This document shows, piece by piece, positions 33,799-41,293 of a DNA stretch of 64,000 nt (the stretch's first letter is position 1; every line of letters starts with the position of its first letter). This stretch comes from Paenibacillus sp. FSL R5-0345. Its GTDB lineage: Bacteria; Bacillota; Bacilli; Paenibacillales; Paenibacillaceae. A program made the position numbers and the translations under genes. The notes under the pieces were generated by a model. That model was not told the DNA's origin, did not search any database, and saw only the letters and a list, made by a program, of their open reading frames with translations. The stretch is from assembly GCF_000758585.1 (NCBI RefSeq), contig NZ_CP009281.1:3162001-3226000 (forward strand), read 5' to 3'.

Positions 33799-34908
33799 AT
33801 GATTAGACCCGTAATTGGCACCCAGAGAAATGCTCCACCCTTTCGCTACGATATCGTTGGCAGCTTCTTACGCACGGATGAGATAAAAGCAGCCCGCCTC
33901 CAATATGACAATGGTGAAATCACGGGCAGTCAGCTTCATGAAATTGAGAATATTGAAATCGCCAAACTTCTGGAACAAGAAAAAGAAGTGGGTTTATTGG
34001 CGGTCACAGATGGGGAATTCCGCCGTTCCTGGTGGCATCTTGATTTTTTTGTAGGGATTAAAGGGACAGAAAAGATTAACTTGAATCAAGGAAGAGCGGA
34101 AGCGGCTCAGCGCGCGGAATCTTTTCGAATTGTGGACCGAATTGCCTTTGAAAATCATCCGATGATCGAGCAATTTATCGCTTTGAAGCAAATGGCTGGA
34201 GACCGAATTCCGAAAATGACGATACCTTCACCCGCTTTATTTCATTTTGTGGAGGAGTTTAACGGGAATGAGGTTTATCCGGATCAGGAAACGTTATTTC
34301 AAGATATTATTGCTGTTTACCGATCTGCAATCCAAGCGTTCTATGATGCTGGCTGCCGTTACCTCCAGTTAGACGATACAACTTGGGGAACGCTGTGTAG
34401 TGGCAGACATCGGGCGCATTTACGCAGCAGAGGTACAGATCCAGATCAATTAGCTAAGGATTATGTTAGGCTGATTAACGAGAGCATTGCCAATCGTCCA
34501 CAGGACATGACAATTGCGCTTCACGTATGCCGAGGCAATTTTCGTTCTACATGGTTCGCTGCTGGTGGTTATGAGCCTGTGGCTGAAGAGCTTTTTTCGA
34601 ATACTAAAGTGGATGCCTTTTTCTTGGAATATGATAATGAGCGGGCGGGTGATTTTGAGCCCTTACGCTTTATTAAAGATCAATTTGTAGTGTTGGGACT
34701 AGTAACTACGAAACATGGGGGTCTTGAGAGCAAAGAACAGCTCAAAGCGCGTATTGAAGAAGCGGCACAATATGTTGATATTGAGAAGCTTTGCCTAAGT
34801 ACTCAATGTGGATTTGCTTCAACCGAGGAAGGGAATATTCTAACCGAAGAAGAGCAGTGGGATAAAATACGTCTCGTAATCGAAACCGCCCAAGAAATTT
34901 GGGTTTAA
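33799..34908 (+). CDS. MetE-like methyltransferase, YxjG/YxjH family (copy 1)
   Basis: A 369-residue protein related to the C-terminal half of cobalamin-independent methionine synthase. The zinc ligands are present: His and Cys in LHVCRGN, Glu in EYDNERAGD, and Cys in STQCGFASTEEGN. The N-terminal RYDIVGSFLRT and TDGEFRRSWWHLDF are YxjG/H hallmarks. It probably transfers a methyl group to homocysteine or a related thiol, although the methyl donor for this family is not settled. It follows the LysR gene with AGGAGGATCGG and ends at a terminator. Confidence 0.88.
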   Translation: MIRPVIGTQRNAPPFRYDIVGSFLRTDEIKAARLQYDNGEITGSQLHEIENIEIAKLLEQEKEVGLLAVTDGEFRRSWWHLDFFVGIKGTEKINLNQGRAEAAQRAESFRIVDRIAFENHPMIEQFIALKQMAGDRIPKMTIPSPALFHFVEEFNGNEVYPDQETLFQDIIAVYRSAIQAFYDAGCRYLQLDDTTWGTLCSGRHRAHLRSRGTDPDQLAKDYVRLINESIANRPQDMTIALHVCRGNFRSTWFAAGGYEPVAEELFSNTKVDAFFLEYDNERAGDFEPLRFIKDQFVVLGLVTTKHGGLESKEQLKARIEEAAQYVDIEKLCLSTQCGFASTEEGNILTEEEQWDKIRLVIETAQEIWV

Positions 34909-34927
34909 GTAAAAATACGTAAATCTG

Positions 34928-34972
34928 ATGGCCTGCTATAGCGTAAGCTTATGGTAGGCCATAGTTTTTAGG
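34928..34972 (+). terminator. intrinsic terminator between the two MetE-like genes
   Basis: ATGGCCT pairs with AGGCCAT, with an inner CTATA/TTATGG-type helix, followed by GTTTTT. Confidence 0.8.
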
Positions 34973-35048
34973 AGTTACCAGCCCTTGATGATGAAGTGCT
35001 ATAGTGAATGCAACAGAACAAGCACAGAGAATCAAGGAGGTCGGCCCC

Positions 35049-36176
35049 ATGAGTACCATTCAAACAGGAACGCAAAGAACGGAAGTACCCTTCAGAGTTG
35101 ATATAGTAGGTAGCTTCTTACGCCCGGAAACTATTAAGAGGGCTCGCGTTCAATTTCAAAACAATGAAATCACGGCAGACGAATTGCGCAAGGTTGAAGA
35201 TACGGAGATTGCCAGAGTCGTGAAAAAGCAAAAAGATGTAGGTTTAAAAGGAGTAACGGACGGTGAATTCCGCCGTTCTTGGTGGCATTTAGACTTCATG
35301 TGGGGTCTGGAAGGCGTAGCTAAGAAAGTCAGCAAAGAAGGCTATTTATTCAATGGCATGGAGACAAGAGCGGAAACGGCAATCCTATCTGGCAAGATTC
35401 GCGGTACGAATCATCCAATGATCGCAGATTACAGACAACTGGCTAGCGTTGCCGGTAACGATGTAGTTGCGCGTCAAACGATTCCCTCTCCTGCACAATT
35501 TCTTGCTGAGCTTCAACGGAATCACCAGACCACTGTAGCTGTTTACGATAACCAAGATGAACTAGTTGCTGATATTGCCGCAGCATATCGTGAAGTGATT
35601 CGCGACTTCTATGAGGCGGGTTGTCGAAATCTTCAGTTGGACGATTGCACATGGGGGATGCTCTGTGACAAAGGATATTGGGAAGCGCGACAAAAAGAGG
35701 GTGTAAATGTTAACGAAATTGCTAAGTTGTATGCATTCGTAAATAATGAAGCGATTAAGGATCATCCTGCTGATATGGTCATTACCATGCATGTATGCCG
35801 TGGAAACTATGCTTCTACATGGGCAGCTTCCGGTGGATACGAGCCAATCGCAGAAGTGTTATTCGGAACTGTGGATGTTGATGGGTTCTATCTGGAGTTT
35901 GATACGGATCGGGCAGGTGATTTCGCACCATTAAGATTTATCAAGGATCAACAGGTTGTTCTAGGATTGTTCAGCTCGAAGACCGGTGAGCTTGAGAATA
36001 AAGAAGAAATCGTGGAGCGTATTAAAGAAGCGTCACAGTATGTTAACATCAATCAGCTATGTCTAAGCCCACAATGCGGTTTTGCTTCTACAGAAGAAGG
36101 AAACCATTTGACAGATCAGCAACAGTGGGACAAACTGCAATTTATTAAAGAGATTGCGGATGAAATTTGGCATTGA
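35049..36176 (+). CDS. MetE-like methyltransferase, YxjG/YxjH family (copy 2)
   Basis: A 375-residue paralogue of the preceding protein, with the same zinc-site motifs (HVCRGN, EFDTDRAGD, SPQCGFASTEEGN) and the FRVDIVGSFLRP and DGEFRRSWWHLDF blocks. ATG 35049 has AAGGAGG 8 bp upstream, so the open frame back to GTG 35004 is not translated. No S-box, which controls yxjG/H in Bacillus subtilis, could be recognised in the 140-bp gap. The two copies probably arose by tandem duplication and then diverged. Confidence 0.88.
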   Translation: MSTIQTGTQRTEVPFRVDIVGSFLRPETIKRARVQFQNNEITADELRKVEDTEIARVVKKQKDVGLKGVTDGEFRRSWWHLDFMWGLEGVAKKVSKEGYLFNGMETRAETAILSGKIRGTNHPMIADYRQLASVAGNDVVARQTIPSPAQFLAELQRNHQTTVAVYDNQDELVADIAAAYREVIRDFYEAGCRNLQLDDCTWGMLCDKGYWEARQKEGVNVNEIAKLYAFVNNEAIKDHPADMVITMHVCRGNYASTWAASGGYEPIAEVLFGTVDVDGFYLEFDTDRAGDFAPLRFIKDQQVVLGLFSSKTGELENKEEIVERIKEASQYVNINQLCLSPQCGFASTEEGNHLTDQQQWDKLQFIKEIADEIWH

Positions 36177-36193
36177 TTTGATAAATAGTAGCA

Positions 36194-36224
36194 GGCTCCT
36201 GATCGATTCAGGGGCCTTTTTTAT
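36194..36224 (+). terminator. intrinsic terminator after the second MetE-like gene
   Basis: GGCTCCTGA pairs with TCAGGGGCC (one G-T), followed by six T. Confidence 0.87.
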
Positions 36225-36342
36225 GAGTGTATTGTGACAGCTTAGAGGATTAACCTAGCAGCGCACTTTACTAGAGCTATTAATCAAGGGTATAATAAGT
36301 AACAATTGTTTTTAATTCATGTTGAAAGAGAGCGGGAACAAT

Positions 36343-37062
36343 ATGGGTCGTAAGTGGAATAATATTAAGGAAAAGAAAGCCTCCAAAGACGCCAACACAA
36401 GTCGCGTTTATGCTAAGTTTGGTGTTGAGATTTATGTAGCAGCCAAGAAAGGTGAACCCGATCCAGAAGCAAACCGGGCACTGAAGGTTGTATTAGAACG
36501 TGCAAAAACTTACAATGTACCAAAAGCGATTATCGACCGCGCAATGGATAAAGCCAAAGGCAGCGGTGATGAGAATTATGAAGACCTTCGTTACGAAGGG
36601 TTTGGACCTAACGGTTCGATGATTATCGTCGATGCGCTTACGAATAACGTTAATCGTACAGCACCTTTGATTCGTTCTACATTTAGTAAGAATGGCGGAA
36701 ATATGGGTGTCAGCGGATCAGTAGCCTATATGTTTGACTCAACGGCTGTTATCGGTGTGGAAGGTAAAACCGCTGATGAAGTGATTGAGATGATGTTCGA
36801 AGCAGAGCTTGATGTACGTGATGTACTGGAAGAGGACGAAGCAGTTATCGTATATGCTGAGCCTGATCAGTTCCATGCCGTACAAGAAGTATTCAGAAAT
36901 GCTGGAATTACCGAATTTACTGTAGCAGAATTAAACATGCTTCCACAGAACTATGTAACACTTCCTGAAGATGCACAAGCTCAATTTGAAAAACTGATTG
37001 ATGCTTTAGAAGATTTGGAAGATGTGCAACAGGTGTATCATAACGTGGAGTTTGAAGACTAA
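36343..37062 (+). CDS. yebC: YebC/PmpR (TACO1) family protein
   Basis: A 239-residue protein with the family start [20 protein letters not shown] and the block [24 protein letters not shown], ending VYHNVEFED. Length matches the family. Once described as transcription regulators, YebC proteins are now also linked to translation of proline-rich stretches on the ribosome. ATG 36343 fits GAGAGCGGG; ATG 36319 would add eight atypical residues. A fluoride riboswitch begins 15 bp after the stop codon. Confidence 0.92.
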   Translation: MGRKWNNIKEKKASKDANTSRVYAKFGVEIYVAAKKGEPDPEANRALKVVLERAKTYNVPKAIIDRAMDKAKGSGDENYEDLRYEGFGPNGSMIIVDALTNNVNRTAPLIRSTFSKNGGNMGVSGSVAYMFDSTAVIGVEGKTADEVIEMMFEAELDVRDVLEEDEAVIVYAEPDQFHAVQEVFRNAGITEFTVAELNMLPQNYVTLPEDAQAQFEKLIDALEDLEDVQQVYHNVEFED

Positions 37063-37076
37063 GAATAATATCTAAC

Positions 37077-37127
37077 AAGGCGATGGAGTTCGCCTCAACC
37101 GTCTCATGAGACTAATGACTCCTACCA
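37077..37127 (+). promoter_or_regulatory. fluoride riboswitch (crcB motif) aptamer
   Basis: The aptamer features are visible: P1 GGCG/CGCC (37079-37082, 37091-37094), the GATGG loop after GGC, the conserved AACC (37097-37100), the P3 hairpin GTCTC/GAGAC (37101-37112), and the conserved TAATGACTCCTACC end. The GGAG at 37085-37088 can pair with CTCC at 37119-37122 to make the ligand pseudoknot. CTCC is also the left arm of the terminator that follows, so fluoride binding should favour readthrough. It precedes a CLC-F-type gene, a common target. Confidence 0.88.
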
Positions 37128-37160
37128 GTGTGAGCTTCACTGGTAGGAGTCTGTTTTGTT
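37117..37160 (+). terminator. riboswitch expression-platform terminator
   Basis: A perfect 14-bp stem (GACTCCTACCAGTG/CACTGGTAGGAGTC, loop of 7) is followed by TGTTTTGTT. Its left arm overlaps the aptamer pseudoknot strand. Confidence 0.85.
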
Positions 37161-37198
37161 GTTGGGACTGCTTTATACTGATTTTGGAGGCTGTCGTA

Positions 37199-38503
37199 AT
37201 GAATCAATGGTCTGCACGATGGGTTGAATTCGCTAAGAAAAGAAGTCATTTTGCACTATGGAGTACGTTTATCAAATGGATTGTACTCGGAAGTGTGGTT
37301 GGACTTTTATCGGGAACTGCCTCGGCATTCTTTCTGAAAAGCTTAGATTATGTAACAGATGTACGTCTAGAGCATCCGTGGCTGCTTTATTTGCTGCCTC
37401 TTGGAGGAGTCCTTGTTAGTTTCTTATATATGCGTTATGGAAAAAACAGCGCTAAAGGAAATAATCTTATCATAGAACAAATTCAGGATGGTACAGAGAC
37501 CATTCCTTTACGCATGGCACCCTTAGTATTGTTCGGAACACTGGTAACTCATTTGTTTGGTGGATCTGCCGGACGTGAGGGAACCGCAGTACAAATGGGA
37601 GGAAGCCTCGCGGAGTGGTTTGGGAAATTAATCAAAATCAGTCCGCTGGATCGCAAAATATTGTTAATGTGCGGGATTAGCGGAGGCTTTGGCTCTATTT
37701 TCGGAACACCACTAGCTGGAACCTTATTTGGTCTAGAAGTGGTAACGATTGGACTTATTAGCCAACAAGCGTTACTTCCATGTTTTGTGGCCAGCTTTGT
37801 TGGTGATCTGGTCACCACTCAATTGTGGGGCGTTCATCATACTCACTATGTAGTGAATGAGTTTCCTGCCTTAAGTGTAATGATTATTCTAAAAGTGGTA
37901 TTGGCTTCTGTTATTTTTGGTCTTGTGAGTATGCTTTTCAGTGAACTGACTCATTTTCTAAAAAGAACCTTCACCGCCATGATTAGCAATCCGATGATAA
38001 AAGCAGCAGTAGGTGGTTTAATTATCATAGCGTTGGTATTCGTTGTAGGGTCACGCGACTATCTGGGACTTGGTATCCCTTTAATCAAGGATTCTTTTGA
38101 GGGAGATGTAACGCCGTTCGCTTTTTTATGGAAGCTGATTTTCACCGCTTTTACCCTGGGAACAGGATTTCAGGGTGGTGAAGTGACTCCGTTGTTTGCG
38201 ATGGGAGCCACATTAGGCAATGCTTTGGCTGGAATATTACATGTGTATGGTCCCTTTTTAGCTGCGCTCGGATTCATTGCTGTTTTCTGCGGAGCTACGA
38301 GCACACCCATCGCATGCTTTTTAATGGGAATTGAGCTGTTCGGTTCGGAAGGTGCAATTTATATGTTCATCGCTTGTGTGGTGAGTTATTTATTCTCCGG
38401 ACATTCGAGTATTTATACTTCTCAGCTTATCGGTGTATCAAAGAGTCAGCTCATTTCAATCCCTCAAGGGACTAGGATAAATGGTGTTAAAAAAAGAAAA
38501 TGA
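37199..38503 (+). CDS. CLC-type fluoride/proton antiporter (CLC-F clade)
   Basis: A 434-residue membrane protein of the CLC superfamily: GGSAGREGTAVQMGGSL (gating Glu in GREG), GSIFGTPLAGTLFGLE, and GTGFQGGEVTPLFAMGATLG. The canonical GSGIP anion-binding motif is replaced by GNNLI, and GGxFAP is replaced by GGEVTP, as in the CLC-F antiporters that expel fluoride. The fluoride riboswitch directly upstream supports this. ATG 37199 follows TTTGGAGG. It would normally be labelled a chloride channel, which is probably wrong here. Confidence 0.85.
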   Translation: MNQWSARWVEFAKKRSHFALWSTFIKWIVLGSVVGLLSGTASAFFLKSLDYVTDVRLEHPWLLYLLPLGGVLVSFLYMRYGKNSAKGNNLIIEQIQDGTETIPLRMAPLVLFGTLVTHLFGGSAGREGTAVQMGGSLAEWFGKLIKISPLDRKILLMCGISGGFGSIFGTPLAGTLFGLEVVTIGLISQQALLPCFVASFVGDLVTTQLWGVHHTHYVVNEFPALSVMIILKVVLASVIFGLVSMLFSELTHFLKRTFTAMISNPMIKAAVGGLIIIALVFVVGSRDYLGLGIPLIKDSFEGDVTPFAFLWKLIFTAFTLGTGFQGGEVTPLFAMGATLGNALAGILHVYGPFLAALGFIAVFCGATSTPIACFLMGIELFGSEGAIYMFIACVVSYLFSGHSSIYTSQLIGVSKSQLISIPQGTRINGVKKRK

Positions 38504-38530
38504 TTTTTCGGAAATATTTTTCATCTGTCA

Positions 38531-38572
38531 GAGGATGGTTAGTTCATGAGATGAGCTAACCTCCTTTTTTTG
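38531..38572 (+). terminator. intrinsic terminator after the CLC-F gene
   Basis: GGATGGTTAGTTCAT pairs with ATGAGCTAACCTCC (one bulge), followed by seven T. Confidence 0.82.
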
Positions 38573-38659
38573 TTTCAAAAAACAAACCCTCCAATAAACC
38601 ACCAGCCTTTACTTCATTTGATATAGTGTAAACCTAATATCTGAAATGAGGTGGGGATT

Positions 38660-39376
38660 ATGATTTTGTCCGTGAAAAATCTCTATGTACGATACGGAGA
38701 TAAAGTTGCTGTCCAGGATTTAAACTTTCATTTAGGTGAAGGAGAAGTAATTGGTTTGCTAGGAGCTAATGGTGCGGGTAAATCCTCGAGTATTGCTGCA
38801 ATTCTAGGGATCGAGAAAAGCGAATTTCAAATGCTCGAAGTACTTGGGAAATCGCCATTCACAGAACGAAAAGAAGTGTTCCAAAACGTTGGCGTACAAT
38901 TCCAAGATACGAATTTTCAAGATCGCCTAACCGTAGAAGAGGCTTGTATCCAATGGCGTGCTTTATACAAAAAACCACAAGCTATCGATCCTTTACTTAT
39001 AACCTTTGGACTGCATGAAAAGAAAAAGCAGCTAGTAAGATCGCTATCTGGCGGTGAAAAGCAGCGATTAGCAGTTTTGTTAGCCCTCTTGCCTAATCCT
39101 CAGCTCGTTTTTTTAGATGAATTAACAACGGGGCTTGATACAAAAGCGCGTAAGATGTTATGGAAACAGCTTTTAACTATGAAAGAAAACGGACTATCGA
39201 TTGTACTCACCTCTCATTACATGGACGAAGTAGAAGCTCTCTGCGATCAACTAATCATTTTAAGAGACGGTAAAACGGTCGCCTTTGGTTCCATTCAAGA
39301 AATTATTACACTTAGTGGACAACCAACATTAGAGGATGCCTATTTATATTTTGCAGGTGAGGAGGAATGGGTATGA
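38660..39376 (+). CDS. ABC transporter ATP-binding protein
   Basis: A 238-residue ATPase: Walker A GANGAGKS (~residues 36-43), signature SLSGGEKQRLAVLLAL, Walker B LVFLDELTTGLD, where the usual P in DEPT is replaced by L (DELT), switch His in LTSHYMDEVEAL. ATG 38660 fits GAGGTGGGG. It overlaps the permease gene by 4 bp. Together with the permease it forms an ABC-2 type exporter, followed by a MerR regulator gene in the same operon. Confidence 0.9.
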   Translation: MILSVKNLYVRYGDKVAVQDLNFHLGEGEVIGLLGANGAGKSSSIAAILGIEKSEFQMLEVLGKSPFTERKEVFQNVGVQFQDTNFQDRLTVEEACIQWRALYKKPQAIDPLLITFGLHEKKKQLVRSLSGGEKQRLAVLLALLPNPQLVFLDELTTGLDTKARKMLWKQLLTMKENGLSIVLTSHYMDEVEALCDQLIILRDGKTVAFGSIQEIITLSGQPTLEDAYLYFAGEEEWV

Positions 39377-40110
39377 AATTATTTTGGACGCTACTAAAAA
39401 TAGAGGGCAAACTTGTTTGGAAAGGTATGGATATACTTATATTTGGGATCCTACTCCCGATCATTTTGGCGACTCTTTTTGGATATGTCATGAGTAAAGA
39501 TGTGTCTGCCAGCGGAGCATCCATGTTTGAAATCTCTTACCCTGCAGTTATTTGTATTGGGGTACTCGCCACTGGCGTAATGGGTGTACCGCTTACCATT
39601 GCTGACTATCGTCATCGAGGAATTCTAAAAAGATTCCAAGTAACACCCGTATCCCCAGTACATATATTGTTTGCTCAAGTTGTTATTCAATTATCCTCAG
39701 CACTAGTTTCATTTATTGGCGTAACTACTGTATATACTTTATTATTTGATTATGAAATGAGAGGCTCATGGGGAGTCTTTCTGATAACTTATGCATTTGT
39801 TGTGTGTGCGATGTACAGTGTTGGGATTGCTATCGGCAGTGTCGTGCCTGATCAAAAGTCTGCAAATTTATGGAGTTCAGTGGTCTACTTCACAATGCTT
39901 CTATTCTCTGGCGCTACGATTCCATATGAAATTATGCCACGTTTTCTCCAATGGATAATGGATATTCTTCCGCTTTCACATGGTATTCATTTACTTAAAC
40001 AAGTTTCGATTGGAGAGTCAATTCAGCACTTATTCTTTAGTATTATCATTCTTGTCTTATGTATATTGATTGGTTTGGGCAGCGCCATCAAATTCTTTAA
40101 ATGGAAGTGA
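39373..40110 (+). CDS. ABC-2 type permease
   Basis: A 245-residue membrane protein with about six helices and the ABC-2 hallmarks YRHRGILKRFQVTPVSP and a C-terminal PYEIMPRFLQWIMDILPLSHGIHLLKQ stretch. This matches YadH/DrrB-type exporters. ATG 39373 overlaps the ATPase stop (ATGA) and is preferred over ATG 39367, which lies too close to GGAGGA. It forms the channel for the adjacent ATPase; the substrate is unknown. Confidence 0.85.
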   Translation: MKLFWTLLKIEGKLVWKGMDILIFGILLPIILATLFGYVMSKDVSASGASMFEISYPAVICIGVLATGVMGVPLTIADYRHRGILKRFQVTPVSPVHILFAQVVIQLSSALVSFIGVTTVYTLLFDYEMRGSWGVFLITYAFVVCAMYSVGIAIGSVVPDQKSANLWSSVVYFTMLLFSGATIPYEIMPRFLQWIMDILPLSHGIHLLKQVSIGESIQHLFFSIIILVLCILIGLGSAIKFFKWK

Positions 40111-40123
40111 GGGAGGCGAAGGG

Positions 40124-40867
40124 ATGTATAGCACCAAAGAAATAGCGAGTCTTGTTAACGTACATCCGAATACTGTTCGCATTTATGAAGAGTGGAAGTA
40201 TATCTCTCCAGTGCCTCGTGCAGACAATGGATATCGATTATTTTCGGAGCTTCATTTATTTCAGCTTCAAGTAGCTAGAACCGCTTTTCATTGTGAGATT
40301 ATTCAAGGTCATAGTCGAGCTAAAGCACGAGCTATTGCAGAAGCCAGTGGGAAGGGTGATTTCAAGCTGGCTTTTAAACTAGCCCAGGTCTATTTGGCTC
40401 ATCTTGAACAAGAATACCGACTAGCTTTAGAAGCCATTCAATTGGTTGAACAATGGCTCAGTGGCAATGAGTCATTGTCTAATCAGACTTATAATCGAAA
40501 TGAAGTCACACAATTATTGGAATTAACACCTGAAATCCTAAGGAACTGGGAAAGAAATGGCTTAATAACCGTTCCCAGACTACCAAATGGTTATCGCTTT
40601 TATACAGAACGAGAATTAAATAGAATGAAGATTATTCGTACATTGCGAGCAGCACACTATTCTATGAATGCTATTCTAAGATTAATAAATACAGCAGAAC
40701 AATCAAAGGAACTAAGCATCAAAGAAATATTAGACACACCTGGAGAGTTCGAAGATATTGTCACAGTAACAGATCGTTTAATTTATTCTCTAGAAGAAGC
40801 GATACAAAAGGCAAAAGAAGTTATTCAACTGTTAGAGACTAAAAATAATTATGATTTCCCGCTCTAG
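40124..40867 (+). CDS. MerR family regulator with two HTH domains
   Basis: A 247-residue protein with two MerR-type winged helix-turn-helix domains: YSTKEIASLVNVHPNTVRIYEEWKYI with NGYRLF (residues ~2-55), and YNRNEVTQLLELTPEILRNWERNGLI with NGYRFYTERELNRMKII (~125-180). Helical linkers separate and follow them. Most MerR proteins have one such domain. It is cotranscribed after the ABC-2 exporter genes and probably regulates them; the ligand domain is not obvious. ATG 40124 follows GAGGGAGGCGAAGGG. Confidence 0.88.
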   Translation: MYSTKEIASLVNVHPNTVRIYEEWKYISPVPRADNGYRLFSELHLFQLQVARTAFHCEIIQGHSRAKARAIAEASGKGDFKLAFKLAQVYLAHLEQEYRLALEAIQLVEQWLSGNESLSNQTYNRNEVTQLLELTPEILRNWERNGLITVPRLPNGYRFYTERELNRMKIIRTLRAAHYSMNAILRLINTAEQSKELSIKEILDTPGEFEDIVTVTDRLIYSLEEAIQKAKEVIQLLETKNNYDFPL

Positions 40868-40868
40868 G

Positions 40869-40897
40869 TTGACAAGTTTAGGCATGCGTTTTAAACT
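40869..40897 (+). promoter_or_regulatory. promoter of the ABC-F leader
   Basis: TTGACA (40869-40874), 17 bp, TAAACT (40892-40897). It starts 2 bp after the double-MerR stop codon and would drive a leader of about 390 nt before the ABC-F start. Confidence 0.6.
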
Positions 40898-40923
40898 GTT
40901 ACCAAACGAAGGGATGGTTTAAC

Positions 40924-41010
40924 ATGATTCATGTAGAAACTGTAAAGTTATATACCAGAGGCTGCTCCGAACAAACGGATACAAACGATGAAACGTTGTC
41001 CGGAGCTTAA
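40924..41010 (+). CDS. putative leader peptide 1 of the ABC-F gene (28 aa)
   Basis: A short frame beginning MIHVETVKLYTRGC, with a good ribosome binding site, AAGGGATGG (about 40909-40917), 6 bp before the ATG. Its second half contains an inverted repeat GCTCCG (40964-40969)/CGGAGC (41001-41006) with partly paired flanks. It precedes two terminator hairpins in the ABC-F leader. A regulatory role in drug-dependent attenuation is inferred from layout; no similarity was recognised. Confidence 0.45.
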   Translation: MIHVETVKLYTRGCSEQTDTNDETLSGA

Positions 41011-41033
41011 TCAAAAGCGTATTGCTTTTATAT

Positions 41034-41101
41034 CATCGAATGATAGCTAGTCCGATTTAGCGTGAAATTTCATGCTTATTTGGTTATGCTATCTTTCGAT
41101 G
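41034..41101 (+). promoter_or_regulatory. long stem-loop in the ABC-F leader
   Basis: CATCGAATGATAGC (41034-41047) pairs with GCTATCTTTCGATG (41088-41101) with one mismatch, enclosing a second hairpin around GTGAAATTTCAT. There is no T run, so this is RNA structure and not a terminator. Confidence 0.5.
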
Positions 41102-41111
41102 TTAATGATTA

Positions 41112-41146
41112 AGAGGCTGTAGACAATTTTCGTCTACAGCCTTTTG
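41112..41146 (+). terminator. intrinsic terminator T1 in the ABC-F leader
   Basis: GAGGCTGTAGAC pairs with GTCTACAGCCTTT (loop AATTTTC), ending in TTTTG. It stands between leader peptide 1 and the second terminator. Confidence 0.85.
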
Positions 41147-41181
41147 TGTTTATAATGCTCAGTTTCTAGACTGTCATTTAT

Positions 41182-41271
41182 ATGTTTGTGCCGTCTATTC
41201 GTGTACAGATAAGCAGAAGGCTTGTGCCCAAAGGGTGCAGTGTCTTCTGCTTTTTTTGCGTTCTTAATTAA
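41182..41271 (+). CDS. possible leader peptide 2 of the ABC-F gene (29 aa)
   Basis: An open frame beginning MFVPSIRVQISRRLVPKGC spans terminator T2 entirely and stops at TAA just beyond its T run. No clear ribosome binding site is seen upstream, which weakens the case. Arginine-rich leader peptides overlapping a terminator are known in front of antibiotic-resistance ABC-F genes, where a stalled ribosome prevents termination. Confidence 0.35.
   Translation: MFVPSIRVQISRRLVPKGCSVFCFFCVLN
41211..41257 (+). terminator. intrinsic terminator T2 (attenuator) before the ABC-F gene
   Basis: AAGCAGAAG pairs with CTTCTGCTT, with an inner GTGCCC/GGGTGC helix, followed by seven T. It ends 37 bp before the ABC-F ATG, so it must be bypassed to express the gene. 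Confidence 0.85.
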
Positions 41272-41293
41272 TTTCAGAAAAGAGGAAAAGGAA

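Noticed and set aside
34909..35048. A possible S-box (SAM riboswitch) before the second MetE-like gene
   Set aside because: Only a simple terminator hairpin and a ribosome binding site were recognisable; the multi-helix S-box core was not seen.
41182..41271. Leader peptide 2 as a firm gene call
   Set aside because: It lacks a visible ribosome binding site and overlaps a terminator, so it is kept only as a low-confidence candidate.
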